DNA of 21,925 nucleotides, from contig JAZTYY010000056.1 of NCBI GenBank assembly GCA_045637205.1, forward strand, positions 1 through 21,925, read 5' to 3'. Shown here piece by piece: positions 7,202 through 13,555 of this stretch. Both the position numbers and the translations under genes were made by a program. The notes below the pieces were generated by a model. It was not told where the DNA came from. It did not search any database and was given only the letters and a program-made list of their open reading frames with translations. Origin of the DNA: RGIG4608 sp045637205 (GTDB taxonomy: Bacteria; Bacillota; Clostridia; Oscillospirales; CAG-272). Position 1 is the stretch's first letter. Each line of letters begins with the position of its first letter.

Positions 7202-7671
7202 GCAGGCATTATACCGCCTTTAAACACAACGAAAAACATCAAAATCGAAACGCACAAGCCAAGAAGAACTCCAAAAACAACCTGAAGAGGTGTATGACCA
7301 ACAAACTTCTTCAATTTAATATCGGCAACCTCTTTACTTTCAATTAACTTTTTAAGCTCATTAAGAATAAGAGTCTGCTTGCCTGTTTCCATTCTAACGC
7401 CAACAGCATCACGGCAAACTATCATACACAAAAGAAGAGCAATTGCAAATTCAATGCTGTCAAATCCATTTGAGAAGCCAATAAAGAACGCCATTGATGA
7501 AACCGTTGCTGTGTGTGAACTGGGCATGCCTCCGTCACCGAAGAAACGCTTAAAATTCCACTCCTTATATGCAACAGCATGTGTAAATACCTTAATTGTT
7601 TGTGACGTAAACCAAGCAGCCATAGCTGTTAAAAAATATGGATTACGTATTAATTGTAAAAACCAATGCAT
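7198..7671 (-). CDS. Divergent PAP2 family protein (DUF212, YuiD-like)
   Basis: The 157-residue protein has about four membrane segments (roughly 12-32, 55-68, 72-88 and 129-152). The family signatures are present: GDGGMPSSHTA (45-55, equivalent to the PAP2 phosphatase SGH motif), CRDAVGVR (86-93) and KKFVGHTP (121-128). PAP2 enzymes remove phosphate from lipid phosphates, but this small divergent branch has no proven substrate. ATG at 7671 follows AAGGAAGTG. It is the first gene of a two-gene unit with the SGNH hydrolase (4-base overlap) and has a consensus promoter at 7709-7737. Confidence 0.9.
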   Translation of the reverse strand: MHWFLQLIRNPYFLTAMAAWFTSQTIKVFTHAVAYKEWNFKRFFGDGGMPSSHTATVSSMAFFIGFSNGFDSIEFAIALLLCMIVCRDAVGVRMETGKQTLILNELKKLIESKEVADIKLKKFVGHTPLQVVFGVLLGLCVSILMFFVVFKGGIMPA

Positions 7672-7708
7672 TAATTCACTTCCTTAAAAAATAAAAATAT
7701 CAATATAG

Positions 7709-7737
7709 ATTATATCCCAATTTTCGAGTTTTGTCAA
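7709..7737 (-). promoter_or_regulatory. Sigma-A promoter of the DUF212-SGNH unit
   Basis: Minus strand: TTGACA (7732-7737), 17 bases, TATAAT (7709-7714). Both hexamers are perfect consensus. Confidence 0.88.
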
Positions 7738-7756
7738 CAATATTTTATCAAAAAGC

Positions 7757-7790
7757 AAAAAAGGGATAACCACAAAGGCTATCCCTTTTT
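7757..7790 (-). terminator. Intrinsic terminator of the tRNA gene
   Basis: On the minus strand the stem AAAAAGGGATAGCC pairs with GGTTATCCCTTTTT (one G-U pair) around a TTTGT loop and ends in T6. The G-U pair forms only in the minus-strand transcript, in keeping with tRNA transcription. Confidence 0.88.
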
Positions 7791-7792
7791 GC

Positions 7793-7869
7793 TGGTGGGC
7801 CATTTAGGACTCGAACCTAAGACCGACCGGTTATGAGCCGGTAGCTCTAACCAACTGAGCTAATGGCCC
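7793..7869 (-). tRNA. tRNA with anticodon CAT (Met, or Ile2 read as AUA after lysidine modification)
   Basis: A 77-base gene with CCA encoded. The acceptor stem GGGCCAT / ATGGCCC is perfect. The D arm contains AGCTCAGTTGGTTAGAGCT, the anticodon stem ACCGG / CCGGT holds the loop CTCATAA, and the T arm has the standard GGTTCGAGTCC. The CAT anticodon with this body resembles clostridial tRNA-Ile2, in which TilS converts the wobble C to lysidine, at least as much as elongator tRNA-Met. It is not the initiator. It has its own consensus promoter and terminator. Confidence 0.95.
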
Positions 7870-7886
7870 GCTTACGCGACTTAATT

Positions 7887-7915
7887 ATTATATTACTTTT
7901 CATTGAAATTGTCAA
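7887..7915 (-). promoter_or_regulatory. Consensus sigma-A promoter of the tRNA gene
   Basis: Minus strand: TTGACA (7910-7915), 17 bases, TATAAT (7887-7892). This is a perfect match, as expected for a stable RNA gene. Confidence 0.92.
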
Positions 7916-7993
7916 GAGCTTTTGAAAATATTTTCAATAAAAACATTAATAAATCCATTTTTGCATAAAATGCTTTTGAATCGAGGTGTCTAT

Positions 7994-8608
7994 ATGAAAA
8001 GAATAAAAATCTCACTCTTGAGCGTCATTTGGGTAGTTGCTTTGATGCTAACTAACACTCCTTTTATAATTCCCCTGCTATTTGCCGTGATTCTTCACGA
8101 AGTAGGTCACATTTTGTGTGCAAAAATATTGAAAATTGAGCTTCAAAGATTTGATTTATCCCTGCTCGGTGCAAGAATAAAAACAAAACGCGAATTATCT
8201 TATGCCGACGAGATACTCTTTGCTCTCGGTGGTCCGATTGCAGGATTTTTGGGGTTTGGACTCACCTTTAATTTCGCTCTTTCACACATTAATATTCCAT
8301 TTTATCAAGCATTCTTATTTCCGTTTTCCTTGCTCTCACTCTGCCTTTCGATATTTAATTTGATTCCCCTCAATTCACTGGACGGTGGAAGAATATTAAA
8401 ATGCCTGCTTTGTCTGCTTTTTTCACTTGATATTGCTGAGAAAATTATGCGTTTTGTCACACTTTTGACCTTGCTTTCACTTTGGTTTTTATCAATTTAT
8501 ATGATGCTGAAAATTTCAAACGGGATAGCAATGTTCTTTTTTTGCCTGATTTTCTTCTCAAAATGCTTTATTCATAGTGTGAAAAACGGAGATTTAGAGA
8601 GAATTTAA
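7994..8608 (+). CDS. M50-family site-2 intramembrane metalloprotease, SpoIVFB-like
   Basis: From ATG 7994 (GAGGTG 5 bases upstream at 7983-7988) the protein has 204 residues. The open frame continues to 7922, but that extension has no good binding site. The zinc site HEVGH (35-39) lies in the first hydrophobic region, and the third ligand is D130 in NLIPLNSLDGGR (122-133). There are about six hydrophobic segments. It is small, like SpoIVFB, which cleaves pro-sigma-K in the mother cell during sporulation; no C-terminal CBS domain is present and no SpoIVFA gene is adjacent. Assignment as an M50 protease is firm; the SpoIVFB role is inference, helped by a spore gene elsewhere in the window. CATAAAAT at 7964-7971 loosely resembles a sigma-E -10 box but is not a firm promoter. 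Confidence 0.85.
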   Translation: MKRIKISLLSVIWVVALMLTNTPFIIPLLFAVILHEVGHILCAKILKIELQRFDLSLLGARIKTKRELSYADEILFALGGPIAGFLGFGLTFNFALSHINIPFYQAFLFPFSLLSLCLSIFNLIPLNSLDGGRILKCLLCLLFSLDIAEKIMRFVTLLTLLSLWFLSIYMMLKISNGIAMFFFCLIFFSKCFIHSVKNGDLERI

Positions 8609-8720
8609 GAGTTTAAACGAGAAAATATATCATTTTTTTGAAATCATTCAACTCCTCAAAGAATAATCAAAATTTTTCTTGATTTTTGCCGATTTTTTTC
8701 GACTTTTTTTATAAAACCTA

Positions 8721-8749
8721 TTGCATTTTTTCTTCATATTTGCTACAAT
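8721..8749 (+). promoter_or_regulatory. Sigma-A promoter of potABCD
   Basis: TTGCAT (8721-8726), 17 bases, TACAAT (8744-8749) with extended -10 TGC. The predicted start at about 8756 leaves a leader of about 78 bases before potA. No canonical riboswitch is recognised in that leader. Confidence 0.75.
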
Positions 8750-8756
8750 ACATATT

Positions 8757-8819
8757 ATGATGGATAAGAATGAACTTTTTATGGTTTATTCCCCATTCCC
8801 CAAAATATTTTTTGTGTAG
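8757..8819 (+). other. Candidate 19-20 residue leader ORF of the pot operon
   Basis: Two ATGs (8757 and 8760) sit at the predicted transcription start and open (M)MDKNELFMVYSPFPKIFFV. The stop TAG (8817-8819) overlaps AGGAG (8818-8822), the binding site for potA. A leaderless coupled peptide is possible; no upstream binding site exists for it, and chance is not excluded. Confidence 0.25.
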
Positions 8820-8833
8820 GAGTATTATGCGGA

Positions 8834-10000
8834 ATGAAAGAAAATAACGGCAATATTATTAAACAAAAGGTAACATATACCGACACTAAGGTCGTTGACT
8901 TGAAGCATATTTATAAACAATATGACGGTGAAACAGTCCTCAACGACATCAATCTTTATATACGAGATAAGGAGTTTGTAACCCTTCTCGGTCCATCCGG
9001 TTGCGGTAAGACAACTACCCTTCGTATCATCGGTGGCTTTGAAACTCCCGACGAAGGTCAGGTTCTTTTCGAGGGCAAGGAAATTAACGATCTCCCACCC
9101 AACAAAAGACACATCAATACCGTGTTCCAAAAATACGCGCTTTTTCCACACCTCAACGTGTATGAAAACATCGCGTTCCCTTTAAGACTTAAAAAATTAC
9201 CCGAAAATGAAATAAGAGAAAAAGTAACCGAAATGCTTAAAATGGTTGCTCTTTCGGGATTTGAGAATAAGAGCGTTAGCACAATGTCGGGCGGTCAGCA
9301 GCAAAGAGTTGCCATCGCACGCGCGCTTATCTCCCACCCCCGCGTTCTTCTTTTGGACGAGCCATTGGGCGCTCTTGACTTGAAACTCCGTAAGGATATG
9401 CAGGTTGAGCTTAAGAACATTCAGCAGCGCATTGGCATTACGTTTATCTACGTTACTCACGACCAGGAAGAAGCGCTTTCAATGTCCGATACCGTGGTTG
9501 TTATGGCGGACGGTGAAATTCAGCAAATAGGAACACCCACTGATATCTACAACGAGCCTAAAAATGCTTTCGTTGCGGACTTCATCGGTGAATCCAATAT
9601 CATTGACGGCGTTATGCTCTCAGACTACAGCGTTCGCTTTGCAGGACACACCTTCAATTGTCTTGACAAGGGCTTTGACCCAAACGAAAAGGTTGACGTT
9701 GTTGTTCGTCCTGAGGACGTTGACGTTGTTGACCCCGAAAAGGGTATGCTCACAGGTCAGGTTTCAGCGGTTACCTTTAAGGGTGTTCACTACGAAATAA
9801 TCGTTGACATCAAGGGCTTTAAGTGGATGATTCAATCAACCGACTACGTTGCTCCTGAGCAATTTATCGGTCTTTACATCGAGCCCGATGCAATTCATAT
9901 CATGAAGAAATCTAAGTATTCCGGTATGTTTGGTGACTACTCATCCTTCTCTGATGAGCTTGATATGCTTTCAGACGCTGAAGCAGCTGAAGAATTTTAA
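8834..10000 (+). CDS. potA: Spermidine/putrescine ABC transporter ATP-binding protein PotA
   Basis: The 388-residue cytoplasmic ATPase energises polyamine import. It has Walker A GPSGCGKTT (53-61), a Q-loop Gln in VFQKYALFPHLNV (97-109), the ABC signature MSGGQQQRVAIARAL (151-165), Walker B VLLLDEP (171-177) and the switch His in YVTHDQEEA. The C-terminal part (about 240-360) is the TOBE regulatory domain, with VVRPEDVDVV. The start is not certain: AGGAG at 8818-8822 lies 11 bases from the ATG at 8834. A closer ATG at 8827 is out of frame and encodes only MRNERK before a stop. This is the first gene of potABCD. The PotA family is clear from length and from the permease and binding-protein genes that follow. 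Confidence 0.93.
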   Translation: MKENNGNIIKQKVTYTDTKVVDLKHIYKQYDGETVLNDINLYIRDKEFVTLLGPSGCGKTTTLRIIGGFETPDEGQVLFEGKEINDLPPNKRHINTVFQKYALFPHLNVYENIAFPLRLKKLPENEIREKVTEMLKMVALSGFENKSVSTMSGGQQQRVAIARALISHPRVLLLDEPLGALDLKLRKDMQVELKNIQQRIGITFIYVTHDQEEALSMSDTVVVMADGEIQQIGTPTDIYNEPKNAFVADFIGESNIIDGVMLSDYSVRFAGHTFNCLDKGFDPNEKVDVVVRPEDVDVVDPEKGMLTGQVSAVTFKGVHYEIIVDIKGFKWMIQSTDYVAPEQFIGLYIEPDAIHIMKKSKYSGMFGDYSSFSDELDMLSDAEAAEEF

Positions 10001-10045
10001 TTGAGTTTTATAAACAACTCACTACTGCAATTCCGAAACAAAGGA

Positions 10046-10064
10046 AGCCTCCTTATATGAGGCT
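10046..10064 (+). promoter_or_regulatory. Hairpin at the potB translation start region
   Basis: AGCCTC (10046-10051) pairs with GAGGCT (10059-10064) around a 7-base loop. GAGG, the only Shine-Dalgarno-like match near potB, is inside the 3' arm. A second small hairpin (TTGAGTT / AACTCA, 10001-10021) follows the potA stop. They could stabilise the mRNA end or limit potB initiation. Confidence 0.4.
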
Positions 10065-10077
10065 ATGGTCATAAATA

Positions 10078-10890
10078 ATGAAAAACAAAAAGTCATTTAT
10101 GAGCTCTATTGCGGCAGCCCCCCATATCTTTTGGGCGATTTTATTCATCGTTCTTCCATTGATTATCGTTATCGCATATGCCTTCACTGATCCCGAGGGT
10201 GCATTCACCCTTGAAAACGTGAAGTCACTTAAAGATTACGTTTCAATATTCGGACTTTCAATAGAGCTTTCAGTTATAGCAACGTTTATCTGCCTTCTCA
10301 TCGGCTATCCGTTGGCTTACATAATTGCAAGAAGCAAGCCAAAGCATCAAAAGATTTTCATTATGCTTCTTATGCTCCCCATGTGGACAAACCTTCTTAT
10401 TAGAACATACTCCATCATGGCGCTTCTTGATGACGGCGGATTTATAAATACGCTATTTAATACAAACTTCCACATCGTTGGAACAAAGGGTGCAGTTATA
10501 TTCGGTATGGTATATGACTTCCTTCCCTATATGGTGCTCCCGATTTACACTTGTGTATCAAAAATAGACAAGAATATGTGGGAGGTTGCAAGCGACCTTG
10601 GCTGCAATACCTTCCAAACCTTGACAAAGGTAATTCTCCCCCTCTCCCTTTCAGGAATTATTTCGGGTGTAACAATGGTATTCGTGCCCTCAATTTCCAC
10701 CTTCTATATTTCCCAAAAGCTCGGTGGAGGTACATTTGAGCTTATCGGTGACACAATTGAACGTCAGTTTGTAACTGGCTCATATAACGTGGGTGCCGCA
10801 ATCTCACTTGTCATGATGGTACTCATCCTTATTTCACTTGGTGTTATGAACTATTTCACCGAGGATAGTGAAGGAGGTATCATTCCATGA
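10078..10890 (+). CDS. potB: Spermidine/putrescine ABC transporter permease PotB
   Basis: The 270-residue inner-membrane permease has about six transmembrane helices, the first at about 13-35. The cytoplasmic loop that contacts the ATPase, EVASDLGCNTFQTLTKVILPLS, matches the EAA motif of binding-protein-dependent permeases. The opening (PHIFWAILFIVLPLIIVIAYAF) is typical of PotB. An in-frame TAA at 10072 forces the start at ATG 10078, yet the nearest Shine-Dalgarno-like GAGG is 15 bases away and inside a hairpin. It is 77 bases after potA, the only real gap in the operon. It overlaps potC by four bases (ATGA). Confidence 0.93.
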   Translation: MKNKKSFMSSIAAAPHIFWAILFIVLPLIIVIAYAFTDPEGAFTLENVKSLKDYVSIFGLSIELSVIATFICLLIGYPLAYIIARSKPKHQKIFIMLLMLPMWTNLLIRTYSIMALLDDGGFINTLFNTNFHIVGTKGAVIFGMVYDFLPYMVLPIYTCVSKIDKNMWEVASDLGCNTFQTLTKVILPLSLSGIISGVTMVFVPSISTFYISQKLGGGTFELIGDTIERQFVTGSYNVGAAISLVMMVLILISLGVMNYFTEDSEGGIIP

Positions 10891-11711
10891 AAAAATATGC
10901 GTCAAGAATATACCTTTGCATTATCTTTGCAATACTTTATATACCGATTCTCACTCTCATTCTCTTCTCATTCAATGCAAGTGAGAGCACCGCAAACTTC
11001 ACAGGATTCAGCTTTGATTGGTACTTAAAGCTCTTTCAAGACGAAGACGCGTTCATTGCCCTTCGTAACACCTTGATTCTTGCCGTATCATCAGCGCTTA
11101 TCTCCACAGTGATTGGCACAGCGGCCGCTGAAGGTATCTATAAAATGAGAAGCAAATGGTTCAAAAAAGTGGTAAACAGTGTTACTAATATTCCTATGAT
11201 GAACCCCGATATCGTAACAGGTGTTTCATTTATGCTCTTCTTTGCAGCGGTTGTTGGAATCTTTAAGATATCGGACTATGATGACATTGGCTTCTTTGCC
11301 ATGCTCATCGCACACGTAACCTTCTGCTTACCTTACGTTATTTTGAACGTTCTTCCCCGAATTAACGAGCTTGGTGACTCCCTTTCAGAAGCAGCTCTTG
11401 ACCTTGGTTGCACACCGGTGCAGGCATTCTTTAAGGTTAAGCTCCCCAATATTATGCCCGGTGTAATTTCGGGTGCCGTTATGGCATTTACACTTTCTCT
11501 TGACGATTTCGTTATTTCGTATTTCGTCAGCCCCTCTAATTTCCAAACGCTTCCTCTTCACATCTATTCAATGACCAAGAAGACAGTTAAGCCCGATATG
11601 TATGCTCTTTCAACGCTTATTATCGTGACTGTATTTGCACTTCTTATTATTTCGAATATCAAGAGCTCTAAGAAAACGGAAAAACGCGTGAGAAAAGGGG
11701 GTAAAAAATAA
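10887..11711 (+). CDS. potC: Spermidine/putrescine ABC transporter permease PotC
   Basis: The 274-residue second permease subunit forms the membrane channel with PotB. It has about six helices, an N-terminal YIPILTLILFSFNAS typical of PotC, and the EAA loop EAALDLGCTPVQAFFKVKLPNIMPGV. LSLDDFVISYFVS near the C-terminus is a strong PotC/PotI signature. The start ATG has GGAGGT about 10 bases upstream, inside the end of potB. Its TAA overlaps the potD ATG by one base, so B, C and D are translationally coupled. Confidence 0.94.
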   Translation: MKKYASRIYLCIIFAILYIPILTLILFSFNASESTANFTGFSFDWYLKLFQDEDAFIALRNTLILAVSSALISTVIGTAAAEGIYKMRSKWFKKVVNSVTNIPMMNPDIVTGVSFMLFFAAVVGIFKISDYDDIGFFAMLIAHVTFCLPYVILNVLPRINELGDSLSEAALDLGCTPVQAFFKVKLPNIMPGVISGAVMAFTLSLDDFVISYFVSPSNFQTLPLHIYSMTKKTVKPDMYALSTLIIVTVFALLIISNIKSSKKTEKRVRKGGKK

Positions 11712-13078
11712 TGAAAATTAAGTTTTTATTCCTTATTATATTGGCATTTGCCCTTCTTCTCTGCTCTTGTGATGAGCCCGAGGGTGTTGAAAACAGCAAC
11801 AAAAAATATGAAACAATCAGCCTCAACGTTTATAACTGGGGTGAATATATTTCAGACGAATATGATGACGAGTGCGGTCTTATCGACGTAAATTCTGAAT
11901 TTGAAAAGTATTTCAATGAAAATCTTGCAGACAAATATCAAGTTTATGTAAAGGTTAACTACTCTACCTATGCTACAAACGAAGATATGTATGCAAAGCT
12001 CTCAAATAGTGCCGTAGCTTATGACATTGTCATTCCGTCCGACTATATGATTCAAAAAATGATTGCCAATGATATGCTTATGCCACTTAATTATGAAATT
12101 TTGACTAATTATTCAAATATTAGTGAAGATTTCAAAAACCTCCCTTATGACCAAGAGAACAAATATAGTGTACCTTATACTTACGGTATGGTTGGTATCA
12201 TCTATAACTCTGAATTCATTAAAGACGAGGAGGATGTGGATAACAAAAGCTGGGATCTTCTTTGGAACAAAAAGTATTCAGGCAAAATTCTTCAGTTTAA
12301 CAACCCACGTGATGCATTCGCAACTGCAATGTTTAAATCAGGAATTGATATTAACTCATCAAATCCATCTGATTGGAATGCTGCTCTTGAGCTTTTAAAA
12401 GAGCAAAAGCCAATTCTTCAGGGTTACGTTAACGATGAAATCTTCAATAAAATGAAGAGCGCATCCGCTTATATTGCCCCCTATTTTGCAGGTGATTTTT
12501 TGACAATGGCAGCAGATAATAACGACCTTCGTTTCTACTATCCAAGTGAAGGCACAAACTATTTTGTTGACGCAATGTGTGTTCCCGTGACATCAAAGAA
12601 TCCCGAAATTGCACACGAATATATCAACTATATGATAAGCGAAGAGGCCGCAACCTCAAATGCTCTTTACATCGGTTACGCATCCCCCAACAAAGCGGTG
12701 CAAAACAGCGAATACTATCAAGAAATGCTTGATTATAACTATAGCATTTACAACGAAGAAGATGAGTGCATTATAGATGCTTATGAAATTCTTTATGGTA
12801 CAACAAAAGAAGATTATAAGGACGTTTACTCCTATGATCTTGCTTATAAAGACTACTATAAAGACGAAAGCGTTGATATTCAAAAGCACGTAAATGAGCT
12901 TTGGGAATCTTTAAAGACAGAAAACTCAACTGAACCATGGATTCACGTAACAAGCTTTGTTATAATTGCCGGCGTATTGGGATTTGCCATTTACACCACA
13001 TACATTAAGAAAAAGCGTTCAAAATTCTATCGCGATAGAGATAGAGAACGCAAAAAAGCAAAGCAATCAGCTAAATAA
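11711..13078 (+). CDS. potD: Spermidine/putrescine-binding lipoprotein PotD with extra C-terminal membrane helix
   Basis: PotD delivers extracellular polyamine to PotBC. The 455-residue protein starts with a lipoprotein signal (lipobox LCSC, lipidated Cys 20). Typical features of the family follow: LNVYNWGEYIS near the mature N-terminus, VIPSDYMIQKMIANDMLMPL, VPYTYGMVGIIYN and YAPYFAGDF-like strand residues (SAYIAPYFAGDFLTM). Oddly, about 100 residues follow the usual end. These include an acidic, Tyr-rich section and a hydrophobic helix (about 412-432) followed by a very basic tail (KKKRSKFYRDRDRERKK). The charge pattern predicts an outside-to-inside helix. A second anchor, or contact with PotABC from the membrane, is inference. 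It has AAGGGGGT upstream and a terminator after it. Confidence 0.93.
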   Translation: MKIKFLFLIILAFALLLCSCDEPEGVENSNKKYETISLNVYNWGEYISDEYDDECGLIDVNSEFEKYFNENLADKYQVYVKVNYSTYATNEDMYAKLSNSAVAYDIVIPSDYMIQKMIANDMLMPLNYEILTNYSNISEDFKNLPYDQENKYSVPYTYGMVGIIYNSEFIKDEEDVDNKSWDLLWNKKYSGKILQFNNPRDAFATAMFKSGIDINSSNPSDWNAALELLKEQKPILQGYVNDEIFNKMKSASAYIAPYFAGDFLTMAADNNDLRFYYPSEGTNYFVDAMCVPVTSKNPEIAHEYINYMISEEAATSNALYIGYASPNKAVQNSEYYQEMLDYNYSIYNEEDECIIDAYEILYGTTKEDYKDVYSYDLAYKDYYKDESVDIQKHVNELWESLKTENSTEPWIHVTSFVIIAGVLGFAIYTTYIKKKRSKFYRDRDRERKKAKQSAK

Positions 13079-13082
13079 ACTC

Positions 13083-13115
13083 AAGCCCACACGGTTAGTG
13101 TGGGCTTTTTATTTT
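13083..13115 (+). terminator. Intrinsic terminator of potABCD
   Basis: A 10-bp perfect stem AAGCCCACAC / GTGTGGGCTT with loop GGTTA is followed by TTTATTTT. Repeat copy 2 begins immediately after it. Confidence 0.93.
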
Positions 13116-13116
13116 G

Positions 13117-13493
13117 TTGATAAATTGGGGTTTATCGCGCACTTTGTTCGCACGAACCAAGGCAATAAAAAAGTTTTTATCCAACTTTTTTCAAAAAGTT
13201 GGCGCGGTGTGGAGCGCGCAGCTCCACGAATACGCCCATTTTCTTTTTGCAAAGCTTTTTCTTTTGGGGCTCTTGTTTCAAAAGAAAAAGCGTTATAACC
13301 GTTTTGATAGCAAAACCATTTAGCCGCTTTTCTTTGCAAAAACAGGCACAAAGAAAAGCTAACAAAAGAAATGACGTGCCAAGGGCTACGCGCCCTTGAC
13401 CGCGCCACTGTGCGTGGAGCACCACCTTTGAAAAGGTGGACGAAACAACAGCACAGAGTGAGTGCGAACAGCCCGACAAATCAAAATTTGAAA
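13117..13493. repeat. Interspersed nested-palindrome repeat, copy 2 (about 377 bp, central block inverted)
   Basis: The left end (13117-13165) closely matches copies 1 and 3, including the GCGCACTTTGTTCGCAC core. The right end (CCACCTTTGAAAAGGTGGACGAAA and ACAAATCAAAATTTGAAA) matches the right end of copy 1 in the same orientation. The centre runs the other way: 13302-13336 is identical over 35 bases to the reverse complement of 4591-4625. The arms differ from copy 1 but are again palindromic (CCAACTTTTT / AAAAAGTTGG; TGGAGC / GCTCCA; AAGGGC / GCCCTT). It fills most of the gap between potD and the GerA-family gene, and the plus-strand frame through its right end runs into that gene. Confidence 0.88.
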
Positions 13494-13555
13494 CACACAA
13501 ATATACATTCAAATTTTTGTCAATACTAATCATAACAAGCACGAAAGGCAAGATT

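Noticed and set aside
7922..7993. Upstream ATG extension of the M50 protease
   Set aside because: No ribosome binding site precedes it, while ATG 7994 has GAGGTG at the right distance. The extra 24 residues are not typical of SpoIVFB-like proteins.
8660..8700. Intrinsic terminator after the M50 gene
   Set aside because: AATCAA / TTGATT followed by T runs is too short and AT-only to call. Read-through toward potA cannot be judged from sequence alone.
8756..8833. Riboswitch in the potA leader
   Set aside because: No conserved riboswitch core or strong terminator/antiterminator pair is visible in this short AT-rich leader.
12966..13551. Several open frames of 60-125 codons across repeat copy 2
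   Set aside because: They share the same peptide fragments as the frames in copy 1 because the DNA is repeated, and they run through the potD terminator or the inverted-repeat ends.
13436..13555. Forty-codon N-terminal extension of the GerA-family protein
   Set aside because: It derives from the repeat right end and has no family similarity. ATG 13556 has a binding site and gives a normal GerA start.
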